Source: a virus. Taken from it: a stretch of DNA of 61,426 bases. How positions within the stretch are numbered: the stretch's first letter is position 1; each line of letters begins with the position of its first letter. The stretch spans positions 1 through 61,426 of the IMG/VR virus record IMGVR_UViG_3300030116_002629; one strand, written 5' to 3'. The notes beneath the pieces are model-generated. The model was not told where the DNA came from. It was given only the letters and a program-made list of their open reading frames with translations, and did not search any database. Of the stretch, positions 51,401-61,289 are shown in pieces. The position numbers were made by a program, and so were the translations under genes.

Positions 51401-54302
51401 GTTAATGAGGCCTGCATTCTTTACAAGAATATTTATGGAAGAACAGTTCAGAGTATATGCAGCTGGTTTAGATAGTGCTTGGAATAATCCATTCCAATAT
51501 ATGAAATGGGTGTTTTCTCATTCGGATAAACATCAAGCAGAAGCATTTAAAACTTTAAGTACTTGGGATAACATTGTAAGAAGTCCTGAACATAGAGCAT
51601 TAACACATGAACAATGGACTGTTAATCTTTTAGCTGGTGGAGTAAGTAAAAATAAATATTTAGCTAATTATGAACAAGTTTCATTTGGACAATCTACTTA
51701 TAACAAAGGATTAAGAGAGACATTGTTTAAATTAAGAAATGACCCTGTAGCTAGACATTTAGCTAGAGAAGGAGGAGTTACTGAAGATACTATTAAATGG
51801 TTTGTTGAAGGTAAAGGAAATAGATTTAGACAAGAATTAGCTGATAAAAGTGATAACTTTTTAGATGTTGCTACAAAAGATGAATACGCTATAGCTTATC
51901 TACATTCTGTAGAAAATAGAATTAGACAAGCAACTGGCCATAACTTAAAAGCTGGTAGAGATTATTTACCATTTGACCCTAAATCAGTGGACAACCCTAA
52001 TTTTACTAGCGACTTAGTAGTTGCACAATTAAGTCATACTAGTGACGGTATAACAGATACAGGATTTAAAGTATTAAGAGATATTATTGCAAATGGTCAA
52101 ATAAAGCGTGTAAAAGGAAGTGGAGATGACATACCTTTTTTAAGTTTATTAGATGATGATAAATTAAGACCTATTAGTAAATCAGAACAAAAAGAAATAG
52201 ATAGAGCTTTAAATGACATGATTGATTTTTATGGTCCTGAAAAAATGGATGTAGGTAATTTATTTTATGATAATCCTAAAAGAATTGCAGAAGGTAGTGC
52301 ATGGAAAGGTGAAGAGATATACGATAAAGCTGTTAATTATTTATTTGATGCTTTAATGGAAAAACCTTTAAATTATTTAAACAGAAGTTCTACATTTAAA
52401 CAATATCGTTGGGCTTACATAACTAATAACTTTCATAAATATAATGCTGCTTTACAACAAAAATTTATAGATGAAGCTGTAGCAATGGGTGTGCCTAAAA
52501 AAGTTAGAAAACAATTAGAAAATATGCAATCACAAACAGGAGGAAAATATGGTGTAGATGCTTACCAAACTATAAGTGATGCTAGTAAAGCTTTCGGATT
52601 ACAATCTACACAAGACTTGCTATATGACATAACTAAGCGACATTCTATATCTCATAAAACTAGAAACATATTCCCATTCCCTGAAGTATGGTTTGAAATG
52701 CTTACTACATGGCCAAAATTGTTAGCACAAAATCCTAAAGTATTAAGAAGAGTACAATTAGGACTTAAAGGTGGTAGGGGTGCATCAGGCCTAGGATTTA
52801 CAGGAGATGGGTTTTTTGCAGAAGACCCTAATGGTTCCGGAGAAACAATGTTTGTATATCCATTCGGTGGTTATATGGGTAACTTAATATTTGGTGAAGA
52901 TTCAAATATAGAAATGTCACCTAGAGCATATGTAACAGGAGTTAACTTATTAGGCCAAGGTTTTGTACCTGGCCCTACACCATTAGCAGGATTTGCTTTA
53001 GATAAAGTTTTACCTGCAAGTTCTACAGGAGATGAAGTTAGAAGTGTATTCTTTGGAGACTTTGGACCTCCAACAGGTAGAGGTTTTTGGGATGCAATAA
53101 TTCCTACATCACCATCATTTCAAAAGTTTATGGCTGCATCAAATTGGAACCCTGTAGGTAGTCAAAGTGAAGTTGAGTCTATGAGAGCTAGTACTTCTAT
53201 TGAAATATACAAATTATTAAAGATGGAAGGTGGAGAACAAAGATTATTAGCACAAGGAGCACTTGACCCATATTTGTCAAAAATGGAATGGAAAGGTGTA
53301 ACTGCTGATAAATTAGCACCTGAAGATTTAACTCCAGATTTAATTGATTCAGCTTTAATTAGTTATGCTAATGATAAAGCTAAAACTACTTTCTTGTTTA
53401 GAGCTGTAGCTCAGTTTATAGCACCTACTGGATTTACACCTAGATATTATGTTGAAGATGTAAATGGAAAAATGTGGGGTACACAATTGTTAGCTAAAGA
53501 ATATCAAAACATGGTACAAGAACATAACAATGACCACATAGCTGCATATGAAACATTTGTAAGAGAATATGGTTATGAACATGGTTGGTTAACTACTGCT
53601 AAAAGTGCTAGTAAATCAGGTAAAAAAGCATATACAGATAGAGTATTAAGTTGGCAAAGAGATAACAAAGAAGTATTAGAACAATTACCATTATCATCTT
53701 TTTATCTGCTACCTGATTCAGTTTATGAAGAAAGAAGCTATCAAGAAATAATTCAACAATATAACATTGGAGAAAGAGAAACATTATCTACTGAGGAATT
53801 TGCTAAAGCTGCAAATGATACTGTAGGTTACTTTAGATATACAGCTTATAAAAGAAAATTAGAAGTTACTCGTTTACCGGAAAACCAAAAAAATATGATG
53901 TTAAGAATATATAGAACTGCATTAATACAGGAATTACCAGGATTTGAAGCAACTGGTGGTTTAAGACAACCTGCAACATCTAAAGAGATATTAAATGAAA
54001 TGATAAACAAATGGCCTGAGTTATCTGTAGCTTATGAAACAGAAGCAGGTAAAGCTTTTGTAGAAGAGTTCTTACCTAAATGGAAACAAAATCAATTAGC
54101 TTCTACTTATCGTTCTCCTTCACAAAATCCTGACTGGTGGTTAAGTAGTACAAGTCCTACAGCTGTATGGATGAGAGCTGATTTTCAAGCGTGGGCAAAT
54201 GAATTAATAAGAATATCCCCTGATTTTGCACCAATATGGACTAATATAGTTAGCAGGATGTTTAGAAACGACTTAGAATATTATAATGTACAGGATGTGT
54301 AA
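48495..54302 (+). CDS. Giant internal virion protein, 1935 aa (copy B)
   Basis: It is homologous along its full length to 804-6620 with no large gap. The region ~115-200 (PLPTSDVLQFGGGGVPYRAQGR) and the Gly-rich region ~1455-1560 (PFPEVWFEMLTTWPKLL, then FVYPFGGYM) are the most conserved, the first ~60 residues and the middle the least. The presumed role is an ejected protein, as for copy A. Confidence 0.7.
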   Translation: MWIDPIQEAEFHKVVAIDKQRFLTAQEYVKANPIVADLTIAHTKANPILSKSIVTTLAMMNVPVEDPSVQMLADEAQANWVMQETEKWNEINEKYRDDKITDDMHLSIIDILTGGYAPGGRTPKEVGGWSPAIWLIGTLDAIRETWNKWNPLPTSDVLQFGGGGVPYRAQGRIWRYYQDLNRYDELLEKGYTPKQAQANIASLVNISEVPNLGKDMGAGEFAQNLDFLEEAIKFAGENYIWAAAKKVFRGEAVNMDRSKKFFFESVHHDKDPKYHELLQKMNGDEEKAKQLYYLQIGTPIKKLDGNGEINYLSIENPNKIQIFADRRTNYNDMNVTEYAARELMKDAQLTDYSWGRYETGQLFTPGTTSYKVMSGLLDFASALPAEYATGGLLNLYKIKAASRSVDVVNQAKKIRKDTGDIRWLDTKLEAKELTELINTAKDRTTAAGKQAFDKLTKKEKAFILDEAEAANWAINMAKADKYNGVNPILQKVMKADKTMKRKHGMFNGRLQGVFSSTAEKLVNTAEARILIKHFANSRSADLMSDPTLRNWINNDDYWEWVGRQTDEGVISDSLLQMMRDGFSMQKLSRKGAVVSDELISIPGLPKGFSYLTNKAVRSVTGNQDFAMRSLGGVLGKNIKTPYQITRGTLRLLTHRAQRKDAIKTATKKVEGLVDGQADSWDILKQIYKAEINPNTVPFKKYLGFSANFSDGVSPRMKALVAELPGSSMNLSNPKVAARQLVNHMKVNQYTPDEFETTYRLFQTAMEGGYQKQVQFTMDLMENDYNRIRRTLEEKKAAGLINDAQARGHEVIAAHIKKVTAEWNKKERAYWKSNGVDTNGVSNNIHAPGGNTPEQTFKMLIDGEEIEIVVPHAHVLAEMSENFMPFINQDMVDRVNSKLFYHVDVDDVQAWEVSGAAKQNLKNFFNNWKSDGLQFAKKEYPGWIPTNNTMDDAMTKLLDFYTRKVFKPIVLMRPAFFTRIFMEEQFRVYAAGLDSAWNNPFQYMKWVFSHSDKHQAEAFKTLSTWDNIVRSPEHRALTHEQWTVNLLAGGVSKNKYLANYEQVSFGQSTYNKGLRETLFKLRNDPVARHLAREGGVTEDTIKWFVEGKGNRFRQELADKSDNFLDVATKDEYAIAYLHSVENRIRQATGHNLKAGRDYLPFDPKSVDNPNFTSDLVVAQLSHTSDGITDTGFKVLRDIIANGQIKRVKGSGDDIPFLSLLDDDKLRPISKSEQKEIDRALNDMIDFYGPEKMDVGNLFYDNPKRIAEGSAWKGEEIYDKAVNYLFDALMEKPLNYLNRSSTFKQYRWAYITNNFHKYNAALQQKFIDEAVAMGVPKKVRKQLENMQSQTGGKYGVDAYQTISDASKAFGLQSTQDLLYDITKRHSISHKTRNIFPFPEVWFEMLTTWPKLLAQNPKVLRRVQLGLKGGRGASGLGFTGDGFFAEDPNGSGETMFVYPFGGYMGNLIFGEDSNIEMSPRAYVTGVNLLGQGFVPGPTPLAGFALDKVLPASSTGDEVRSVFFGDFGPPTGRGFWDAIIPTSPSFQKFMAASNWNPVGSQSEVESMRASTSIEIYKLLKMEGGEQRLLAQGALDPYLSKMEWKGVTADKLAPEDLTPDLIDSALISYANDKAKTTFLFRAVAQFIAPTGFTPRYYVEDVNGKMWGTQLLAKEYQNMVQEHNNDHIAAYETFVREYGYEHGWLTTAKSASKSGKKAYTDRVLSWQRDNKEVLEQLPLSSFYLLPDSVYEERSYQEIIQQYNIGERETLSTEEFAKAANDTVGYFRYTAYKRKLEVTRLPENQKNMMLRIYRTALIQELPGFEATGGLRQPATSKEILNEMINKWPELSVAYETEAGKAFVEEFLPKWKQNQLASTYRSPSQNPDWWLSSTSPTAVWMRADFQAWANELIRISPDFAPIWTNIVSRMFRNDLEYYNVQDV

Positions 54303-55852
54303 TGGCTGAAAAGAAAAGTTTAGCACAAAGAATTGGTGAATGGTGGTATAACTACACTCTAGCTCAAGGCGAAGCAGCAATGATACAATCAGAAGCTCAA
54401 TTAGCTACAGGTGAAGCACTTTTAGGAGTTCTTGAACAAATTGAAATAGATGGAGATATTACTGATGAAGAAAGAGAAGTTATAAGTGAACTTCATAAAT
54501 ATGAATCAGGTGCAGTACTCGGTGAAGCTTTAAAAATATTTTTTACAAATTTTAGTAACGATTTTTCAAAAGGTTACAATAGTGCAGAATGGGATAATTT
54601 ATCTCCAGATGAAAAAGATGCAGTTAGAGAAACTCAATCAAAAGAATCATTTATAAATAAACCAACAGTAGCAGAAGAAGTAGTAGATACAGGAGCATCT
54701 GCTTATGAAATTCAATCTCAAATGGGTGCAGCTTTTGATGCAGATGGAACTATACAAGATGCTATTGGAGCACCAGAGGTAACAAATCAAGATATATTAA
54801 AGCGTACTCCTATTGGTGGATTAGGTGGACAACAATTAGAAATGTACCTTAATGCAGTAGCAGAAGGTAATTTAACTCCAGAACAAGCATACTTACAAAC
54901 TACTGGTACTAACTTAGCTGCATTTGTTACTGATGATGATGGAAAAATTCAATTTGAAGAAGTAACTAAACAAGATGGAACTAAAGTATTTGTACCTGTT
55001 CCAGTAACAGTACAACCTGAATCTTTATTTATGGGTGGTTTTATAAATCATATTAGAAGACAAAATCCAGCAGCTATTGAAGAATTAAAACAATTCTTAG
55101 TATTAAACGGTATAGCTGAAGCAGATGATTTTGATGATAGTGGTGAAATGGACCCAGCATTAGAAGGAATTATTCAAACATTAATGGCTGATGCTAATTA
55201 CAAATATGCACATGTAACTTATGGTAGTCACGAATGGAATGAGTTAGTTAATTCAGTACCTAGAAACTTTGGTTGGGTTCTTGATAGTGATATGGATAGA
55301 GAGAAAGCATCGTGGGCCTTACTTGGTAGAGCTATTATAGATTTCAAAGATGACAGGGCTTTTATTGAAAAAGCGGATATAAAAGCAAAAGAAAAAGAAT
55401 ATGAAGCAAATATAGATATTCCAGGTGTTGGTGAAATGTCATATAGAATAGATAACTTCTTTTCAGATGCATTAGGAAGACCTCCAACTGCAGAAGAAAG
55501 AAATAGATTTCTTAATGAATGGAATACAGGATATGATACTTATGTTCAAAAGAATATCGCTGCATATAAAGCAGCTACTTACGGTGCTGATATGGAGAGA
55601 TATTTAATTGAAAATGGTGAGTCAATTACTGCTGAAGAAGAACAAGCTTTAAAAGATGACATACAAGCTGGTGGTGATGTATTAGCTGGTATTGTTGGTG
55701 AAAGAGAAGTTGAAACAGATTTCGTTACTGATGAAGATATATTTTATGATACATATTGGAATATGACTCAATATACTGATAAAGTAAAAGCTGGTAAAGA
55801 TAAAAGAGAACATCAAGCAAATCTTATGAAATTAATAACAGGTAAAATATAA
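54302..55852 (+). CDS. Acidic virion-type protein, 516 aa (copy B)
   Basis: It is the positional homologue of 6620-8236. The N-terminal ~130 residues are unrelated in appearance (here helical, starting MAEKKSLAQRIGEWWYNYT; there Trp/Gly-rich), while the part after residue ~180 aligns (SLFMGGF, the DDIQAGGDVLAGIVGERE motif). Start and stop are both in TAATG overlaps. Confidence 0.65.
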   Translation: MAEKKSLAQRIGEWWYNYTLAQGEAAMIQSEAQLATGEALLGVLEQIEIDGDITDEEREVISELHKYESGAVLGEALKIFFTNFSNDFSKGYNSAEWDNLSPDEKDAVRETQSKESFINKPTVAEEVVDTGASAYEIQSQMGAAFDADGTIQDAIGAPEVTNQDILKRTPIGGLGGQQLEMYLNAVAEGNLTPEQAYLQTTGTNLAAFVTDDDGKIQFEEVTKQDGTKVFVPVPVTVQPESLFMGGFINHIRRQNPAAIEELKQFLVLNGIAEADDFDDSGEMDPALEGIIQTLMADANYKYAHVTYGSHEWNELVNSVPRNFGWVLDSDMDREKASWALLGRAIIDFKDDRAFIEKADIKAKEKEYEANIDIPGVGEMSYRIDNFFSDALGRPPTAEERNRFLNEWNTGYDTYVQKNIAAYKAATYGADMERYLIENGESITAEEEQALKDDIQAGGDVLAGIVGEREVETDFVTDEDIFYDTYWNMTQYTDKVKAGKDKREHQANLMKLITGKI

Positions 55853-58386
55853 TGAACAAAGAATTATTAGATAAACTTTGGGAAGCTATTAAAAAAACAA
55901 ATATACCTGCAGGACAAAGAAAACAAATATTTGAACAATTTCAACAATCTTTTGATACATTAGATGCAGATACATTAAAAAAATTAGACGCTGAAGTTGT
56001 TATTGAGATTCTTATTGACCAAATGAAAACTTCTGGAGTAAAATCTGCAGATATAAAAGCTTTCCAAGCAGAACTTAAAGCAGAAGCTAAACCTCAAACT
56101 AAACCTGAAGTTGAAACTAAAACACCTGCACCAACTGAAGATATAGACCCTAGAGTAGTTGCAGCAGAAGCTGCAGAAATAGAAGCAGCACAAAAAGGCG
56201 AACCTATTGTTCCTAAAACAAGAGGCCCAAAAATACATAAATACGAAGAATCAATACTTAGAAATATTATTGCAGATATTAAAGCTCAAGGTGGAAGCAA
56301 AGAAGCAGCACAAAGTGTTGTATCTAATTTACCAGGAGACTTACAAAATATTTGGAATAAAAATATAGAAATTGCTAAAACAATGTGGAAGGATAAACCT
56401 AAAACAACAGAAACTCCTAAATCACCTGTAGAACCTAAGCCTAAAGAAAAAGTAATATCTGCTAAAAATGGTTATACTTTTAATAGAAAAGTACAAGGTG
56501 ACCCAACAAGAAACATGCCAGATTACAAAGGTTTGTTACCACCGGGAGGAGACCCTGGTAGTGGAAACTATGTTAGGCCTATTACATTATCTAAATTTAT
56601 TAATCAATCTGAATTAGATACAACTAAAATAATAGACGGTAAATTTGCAGCTGCAGGATTTGAAGCTAATTTAATTGCTGAAGGATTCCAAACTGCATAT
56701 CTTACTAAATATAGTTGGATAAATGATACACCTTATCAAGTAGTTGATAAAGAAAGAGTAGAAATACCAGGAGCATCTGATAAACCTCCAGCAAAAGGTG
56801 ACATTGTTTTAATTGGCCATAATCAAGGAGATTTAGATAAACTTAATATTGACCGTGATAAATTACCAGGTGTATTTGTAGAATTAGAAGATGTTATAGA
56901 ATTAGGAGATAACTGGTGGTCAGAAGGTAATATTCCTAATTATGCAAAGCTAGATGAAATGGCTAAACAATTAGGATGGACAACAGATAAATTAGTTAAA
57001 GTAATATACGGTGCTAAAACTAATCCAGCATCTATGACTACAGAACAAACAGATAAATTACTTGAATGGAATGGTGCTACTTTTTGGAAATTAAAAGTTT
57101 TAGAACCTAGCAAGATGGATGAATCTTGGGTTAAAGGGCAATCAGCTTCAAGTAAACAACCATTTGGTGCAAATGCTTGGGGAAGACAAGGACCTTCTTT
57201 CAGACATGGTCCTGGTGGTATGGCTCCTTTAGATTATGTTGACCCAGCTGAAGGTGTAACTAAAGCAGGAGACGCTAGAGATGATTATGTACAATGGTGG
57301 GATGAAAATGAATCTTATCAAGAGTGGTGGGATAGACAACCTATTGAAGGTGATTATGGTTGGGAAAAACAAACTCCACATGCAGTTGCTGAATCTTGGG
57401 GATTTAATTTTAATAAGATAAATGAATTAGCTGATATGCTACCTAAGTTAATTACACAAATAGGGCCTGCTGCAATGTTAGCTGGAGGTAAAGCATTAAG
57501 GTTATTAGATTATGGTGAAATGATTTATGGTTCTTTAGCTACTGGTATTAATCCTTTACTTAAAAAATTAGGAAAACCTGGACAAAAAATGGCTGAAATT
57601 GTAGGCCAGAGTAGTAAAATTGGTAAAGGTCCTGCATTAGCTGGTCCTCAAGTTAAAGGAGCTCCTGGAAAAGTATTAAGAGCAGGACAAAGAGCATCAA
57701 CTGGTTCTGTAGCTGTAATGGCTAACTATGAAAAATATAATTTCTTATATGGGTTAGCTTCTGGTTTGATACTTTCAGCAATAGAAACAATGGGAATTAT
57801 TGCAAAAGATTCATATGGTGAAAATTCAATTAGAAAAGCATTAGGTCCTGAATATTTTGATTGGGCTGCTGACAATGGAATTATTGATATGATAGGGCCT
57901 TATCCTTTGATGGATAGTTTAGAATTAGCTGAAGAACAAGGTATATTATCAGATGGTTTTGTTGAAGAATATGTAGATTGGACTAATGATAAATGGGTAA
58001 ATGTTTTATATGAGTTTTTAGGTACTGAAGGATACCAAGATATGGAATCAGTTAATGTTGTATGGAGAGATAAAAGATTACCTAAGAATTGGTTAGGTAG
58101 TATGAATGATGTCTTTGGATTACAAAATAATAGTGTAGCTATGAATGCTAGTTTTATACCAGAAACTGGATTAATGCCAGCTATTAAAAGGTCTCCAATA
58201 ATTTCTGGTATTGAAATACCATTTGAAAACTGGTTCTTACCTAAAGTAGGATTAGATGAATGGGTTACACCTATGGAAGAATACATTTACGGAAGTGATG
58301 TATATAATGAAATGCAAGAATATAGTAATATGCCAAGTGTAGATAATACTGCTTGGTTAGGTAATGCTATGAGTGCGGGAGATTAG
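55852..58386 (+). CDS. 844-aa virion protein, shorter form without the cargo domains (copy B)
   Basis: It is the homologue of the 1518-aa protein in the C-terminal ~300 residues (NYEKYNFLYGLASGL, SPIISGIEIPFENWFLPKVG). The N-terminal ~200 residues are helical with a Lys/Pro/Glu linker and have none of the FGDN, GNPF or SGGQ motifs of copy A. Residues ~310-360 (GDIVLIGHNQGD, VFVELEDVIEL) recall a PUA/EVE-type beta barrel, with a similar GDIITAGF element in copy A; this is tentative. Confidence 0.65.
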   Translation: MNKELLDKLWEAIKKTNIPAGQRKQIFEQFQQSFDTLDADTLKKLDAEVVIEILIDQMKTSGVKSADIKAFQAELKAEAKPQTKPEVETKTPAPTEDIDPRVVAAEAAEIEAAQKGEPIVPKTRGPKIHKYEESILRNIIADIKAQGGSKEAAQSVVSNLPGDLQNIWNKNIEIAKTMWKDKPKTTETPKSPVEPKPKEKVISAKNGYTFNRKVQGDPTRNMPDYKGLLPPGGDPGSGNYVRPITLSKFINQSELDTTKIIDGKFAAAGFEANLIAEGFQTAYLTKYSWINDTPYQVVDKERVEIPGASDKPPAKGDIVLIGHNQGDLDKLNIDRDKLPGVFVELEDVIELGDNWWSEGNIPNYAKLDEMAKQLGWTTDKLVKVIYGAKTNPASMTTEQTDKLLEWNGATFWKLKVLEPSKMDESWVKGQSASSKQPFGANAWGRQGPSFRHGPGGMAPLDYVDPAEGVTKAGDARDDYVQWWDENESYQEWWDRQPIEGDYGWEKQTPHAVAESWGFNFNKINELADMLPKLITQIGPAAMLAGGKALRLLDYGEMIYGSLATGINPLLKKLGKPGQKMAEIVGQSSKIGKGPALAGPQVKGAPGKVLRAGQRASTGSVAVMANYEKYNFLYGLASGLILSAIETMGIIAKDSYGENSIRKALGPEYFDWAADNGIIDMIGPYPLMDSLELAEEQGILSDGFVEEYVDWTNDKWVNVLYEFLGTEGYQDMESVNVVWRDKRLPKNWLGSMNDVFGLQNNSVAMNASFIPETGLMPAIKRSPIISGIEIPFENWFLPKVGLDEWVTPMEEYIYGSDVYNEMQEYSNMPSVDNTAWLGNAMSAGD

Positions 58387-58387
58387 A

Positions 58388-59608
58388 ATGGCTTTTCCAG
58401 ATAATGCAACTATTGTACAAGTAGAAGGTACAAATGAATTTTATATAAGAGTAGATAAAGGTGGAGTAAGTTTCTTTTTTAAACCAGATGAACAAAATAT
58501 AAATAGTTTAATAAAGAATTTAGGTGGTGAAGACCCAGCACAAATTAAAAAATCAGTTGAAACTGTTAGTGAAGAAGACTTTGAAGGTTCTTTTATTGAT
58601 GATGATTACCTTGTTTACATGGGTGATTACGATACTCTTACTGAAGATTTTGAAACTATATTAAATAACTTAAGCGATATATCTGCTACTGAAACTTGGT
58701 GGGGTAATCCAGAATTTAGAAGGATATACGAAAAAGAATACATGCTTAACTTAAGTGCTAATGATGGTGTGTTTGACTCAGACGAATTTTTTGCTTCGTT
58801 AAAAGAAAATCCTGATATTGATAATGCTTTAGGGCCTGGTGTTAGAAGAAGTCAATTTAACAGAGCTGTTGATTATCGTTTAGATGGAGTTGCTTATGAA
58901 GAAAGTTTAGAAGTAAAGATAGGTACTATATTATCTACAGCTGCAAAAGCTGGTTTAAATCCAGATACACTTAAAGATAATCCTCAACTAGATAACTCTT
59001 TAAAATTAATTGCTAAGAACTTTAATGATGGTGTTTACGGTGACCCTGGGTTACAAGGTACTATGACTAAAGTTGTACAGCAAATAAATGCTTTAATTGA
59101 CCCTGAAGGTGCAGGTCAGTTTTATAATTTAGATGAAGATATTAAAGCTGCTTCTAAAGGTATGTCTGACTTTACTATAACTACTAAACAAGACGATGTT
59201 AGAGAGTTATTAAATACCTGGGTACCACAAACAAAATGGGGTAATTTTGATATAGGAAAAGAAGCAGGTAAATTAAGAGCTAATCCTGAATATGAAACAG
59301 AATTAATTGAAAAAATGAAAGATGCTAGATTTGCAGAATATTCTATGTATGATAGAGAAACAAGTTGGTCAACTATATTAGCTAATAAGAAAGCATCTAT
59401 TATGAATGCTTGGGGTATAGATGTTGGATATGATAGTCCAGTATTACATGAAGTTATTAAATTAAATGATTCTGCTGCAGAGGGTAAATATCTAAGAGGT
59501 AAAGGTTTAGAATTAGGAATACAAAAAGTAATGAATGACCAAACACTAAGTGAAATGCAAGCATACGGTGAAGGTGTTATTGCATCAGCAGGATACACGG
59601 AGGGATAA
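58388..59608 (+). CDS. Virion-type protein, 406 aa (copy B)
   Basis: I use the ATG at 58388 (MAFPDNATIVQVEG), preceded by GGGAG; a GTG at 58373 overlapping the previous gene would add five residues. It is homologous over its length to 12792-14033 with the same GGV.F.FKP and FIDDD motifs. The role is inferred to be structural. Confidence 0.65.
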   Translation: MAFPDNATIVQVEGTNEFYIRVDKGGVSFFFKPDEQNINSLIKNLGGEDPAQIKKSVETVSEEDFEGSFIDDDYLVYMGDYDTLTEDFETILNNLSDISATETWWGNPEFRRIYEKEYMLNLSANDGVFDSDEFFASLKENPDIDNALGPGVRRSQFNRAVDYRLDGVAYEESLEVKIGTILSTAAKAGLNPDTLKDNPQLDNSLKLIAKNFNDGVYGDPGLQGTMTKVVQQINALIDPEGAGQFYNLDEDIKAASKGMSDFTITTKQDDVRELLNTWVPQTKWGNFDIGKEAGKLRANPEYETELIEKMKDARFAEYSMYDRETSWSTILANKKASIMNAWGIDVGYDSPVLHEVIKLNDSAAEGKYLRGKGLELGIQKVMNDQTLSEMQAYGEGVIASAGYTEG

Positions 59609-60582
59609 TGGTAGAAGTTTTTAGAAAAGATTTAGATAGTTCTTATACAGTAGAAAATGATACAGTAATTGAAAATGGTAAAGAAGTAACTAGAGATTTA
59701 CAATATTATTTAGATAGAGGATATACAACTAATTCTTCTGTACAAGGTACAGGTTCTGGTGGTAGTTCTGAACCTGTTGAAACTAGAAATTTAAATCAAG
59801 GAATGGCTCAAGCAAAAGCTTTACTACAACATATGCCAGAATCAATACGAAATGAGTTTTCTAAATCATGGGTTGAATTTGGAGATGTTAACATAGCTAA
59901 ATCAGCAGTAAGAACTACAGCTGCATGGGAAGCTGAATTTGGTTATTTAAAAAGAGATGATGGTAGTTTAATAATGGATGAGTTAAGTGCATTAGCTACA
60001 AAAGCTACATACAGAGAATCTTTAGCTGAAGTTGGTATTGCTGATACTTCTGCATTTGAAGAACAATTTGAACAATTAATAAAAGGTGAAGTATCTGGTG
60101 CAGAGTTTCAACAAAGAATAGATACTGTATGGGGTTCTGTTAAAGACAATATACCTCAAGTAGAAGCAATGTTTAGAGAACAATATAACATAGATTCAGA
60201 TACTCCTACTATATTTGCTGCTTTAATTAATCCAGATATACAAGATAAATTATTAAGAGGTGAACTACAAAGCTTGAAGATTGGTGCAGAAGCTAGAGCT
60301 GCTGGATTTAATAGAAGTTTCTCTAGATTTGAATCGTTAAGAAAAGCTGGTATGACACAAGAGAAAGCTAGAGATGTATATCAATCAGCTCAACCATTAC
60401 TTGAAAGAGCTGGCTCAGTAAGTAGTGGATTAGATATAGGAACATTAGAAGCTGCTGCTATAGGTGACATGAAAGCACAACAGACAGTAGCCAGAACACA
60501 ATCTCAAATACAATCTGAAAGTAGTACTGTACTTGGAGCTGCTAAAAAAGGTAAACAAGTTAGTGGACTTTTAGAAGGATAA
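59608..60582 (+). CDS. Virion-type helical protein, 324 aa (copy B)
   Basis: It matches 14033-15010 closely from residue ~65 to the end, including PQVEAMFREQYNIDSDTPT and the closing VSGLLEG. The N-terminal 60 residues differ and include a short Gly/Ser linker. Its last codons again contain the -35-like TGGACT of the leader promoter. Confidence 0.65.
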   Translation: MVEVFRKDLDSSYTVENDTVIENGKEVTRDLQYYLDRGYTTNSSVQGTGSGGSSEPVETRNLNQGMAQAKALLQHMPESIRNEFSKSWVEFGDVNIAKSAVRTTAAWEAEFGYLKRDDGSLIMDELSALATKATYRESLAEVGIADTSAFEEQFEQLIKGEVSGAEFQQRIDTVWGSVKDNIPQVEAMFREQYNIDSDTPTIFAALINPDIQDKLLRGELQSLKIGAEARAAGFNRSFSRFESLRKAGMTQEKARDVYQSAQPLLERAGSVSSGLDIGTLEAAAIGDMKAQQTVARTQSQIQSESSTVLGAAKKGKQVSGLLEG

Positions 60583-60591
60583 GTGTATAAT
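60564..60591 (+). promoter_or_regulatory. Putative promoter of scaffold-capsid operon (copy B)
   Basis: TGGACT at 60564-60569 and TATAAT at 60586-60591 have the same 16-base spacing as in copy A. The bases right after the -10 are not conserved, whereas the structured leader starting at 60599 is. Confidence 0.55.
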
Positions 60592-60787
60592 AGACATTAA
60601 GCGTTGCAAGGTCCGCTTTAAATGACCGCAAATCGGCTTTCAAGCCTGCGTAGAAAGCTTGTACTAAAACCGCAGAGTAAGGACTTAGGATTAAAAACCC
60701 TACCAGATTCTAAGTCAAGTGTGAAGGTAGGGCCGCAGCTAATTGCCACGGGATTAGTTTGTAAGGTAAAACCGTGTGGAGGTACGA
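60592..60787 (+). ncRNA. Tandem four-pseudoknot leader RNA, copy B
   Basis: All eight stems of copy A can form: 60599-60603/60614-60618 and 60610-60613/60624-60627; 60635-60641/60653-60659 and 60646-60650/60671-60675; 60682-60688/60710-60716 and 60698-60704/60726-60732; 60737-60743/60753-60759 and 60747-60751/60772-60776. Only two paired bases differ from copy A, both A to G opposite U, so pairing is kept. Two single-base length changes fall in loops. GGAGG at 60778-60782 follows. Confidence 0.75.
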
Positions 60788-61249
60788 ATGAGTGAATTTG
60801 ACGGTATTGAAAATACTGGCGTAAAAGCAATGCGTGAAACCATTGATAGAAAGAATGAAGAGATAGCTAAATTGCAATCTGAACTTCATGAACACAAGGA
60901 TGCAAAGCTTAATTCTGTTGTAAAACAGATAGGTTTAAATCCAGACAGTGGTTTTGGTAAAGCATTAAAACAAGTGTATAACGGTGATGCAACAGTTGAA
61001 GCCGTTAGTGAGTTTGCTAAGACTGAGTATAGTTATGAGCCAACAGGAGCAATTCAGGAAGTCACACAGACTGAAGAGCCACCAGTAGTTCAGGACGATG
61101 CAAGGGCTAGAGTAGCTTCACTTGATGCAAATTCTACAAGTGATGTACCAGGAGATGTTCTGAGTGAACTTCAGGATATAATTAGCAAGGGTACTCCTAA
61201 AGATAGTATCCGAGCAAAACTTACTCTGATGGAGAACGAAAAGAACTAA
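60788..61249 (+). CDS. Scaffold-like capsid assembly protein (copy B)
   Basis: It is 153 aa and very similar to 15218-15682 along its whole length, with the coiled coil at residues ~10-45 and an acidic middle. Differences cluster around residues 80-90 and 110-125. The start is fixed by the GGAGG site and by agreement with copy A. Confidence 0.65.
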   Translation: MSEFDGIENTGVKAMRETIDRKNEEIAKLQSELHEHKDAKLNSVVKQIGLNPDSGFGKALKQVYNGDATVEAVSEFAKTEYSYEPTGAIQEVTQTEEPPVVQDDARARVASLDANSTSDVPGDVLSELQDIISKGTPKDSIRAKLTLMENEKN

Positions 61250-61289
61250 ATAAGTATAAGTACAAGTTAAGAGTTTACGGAGGTAAATT

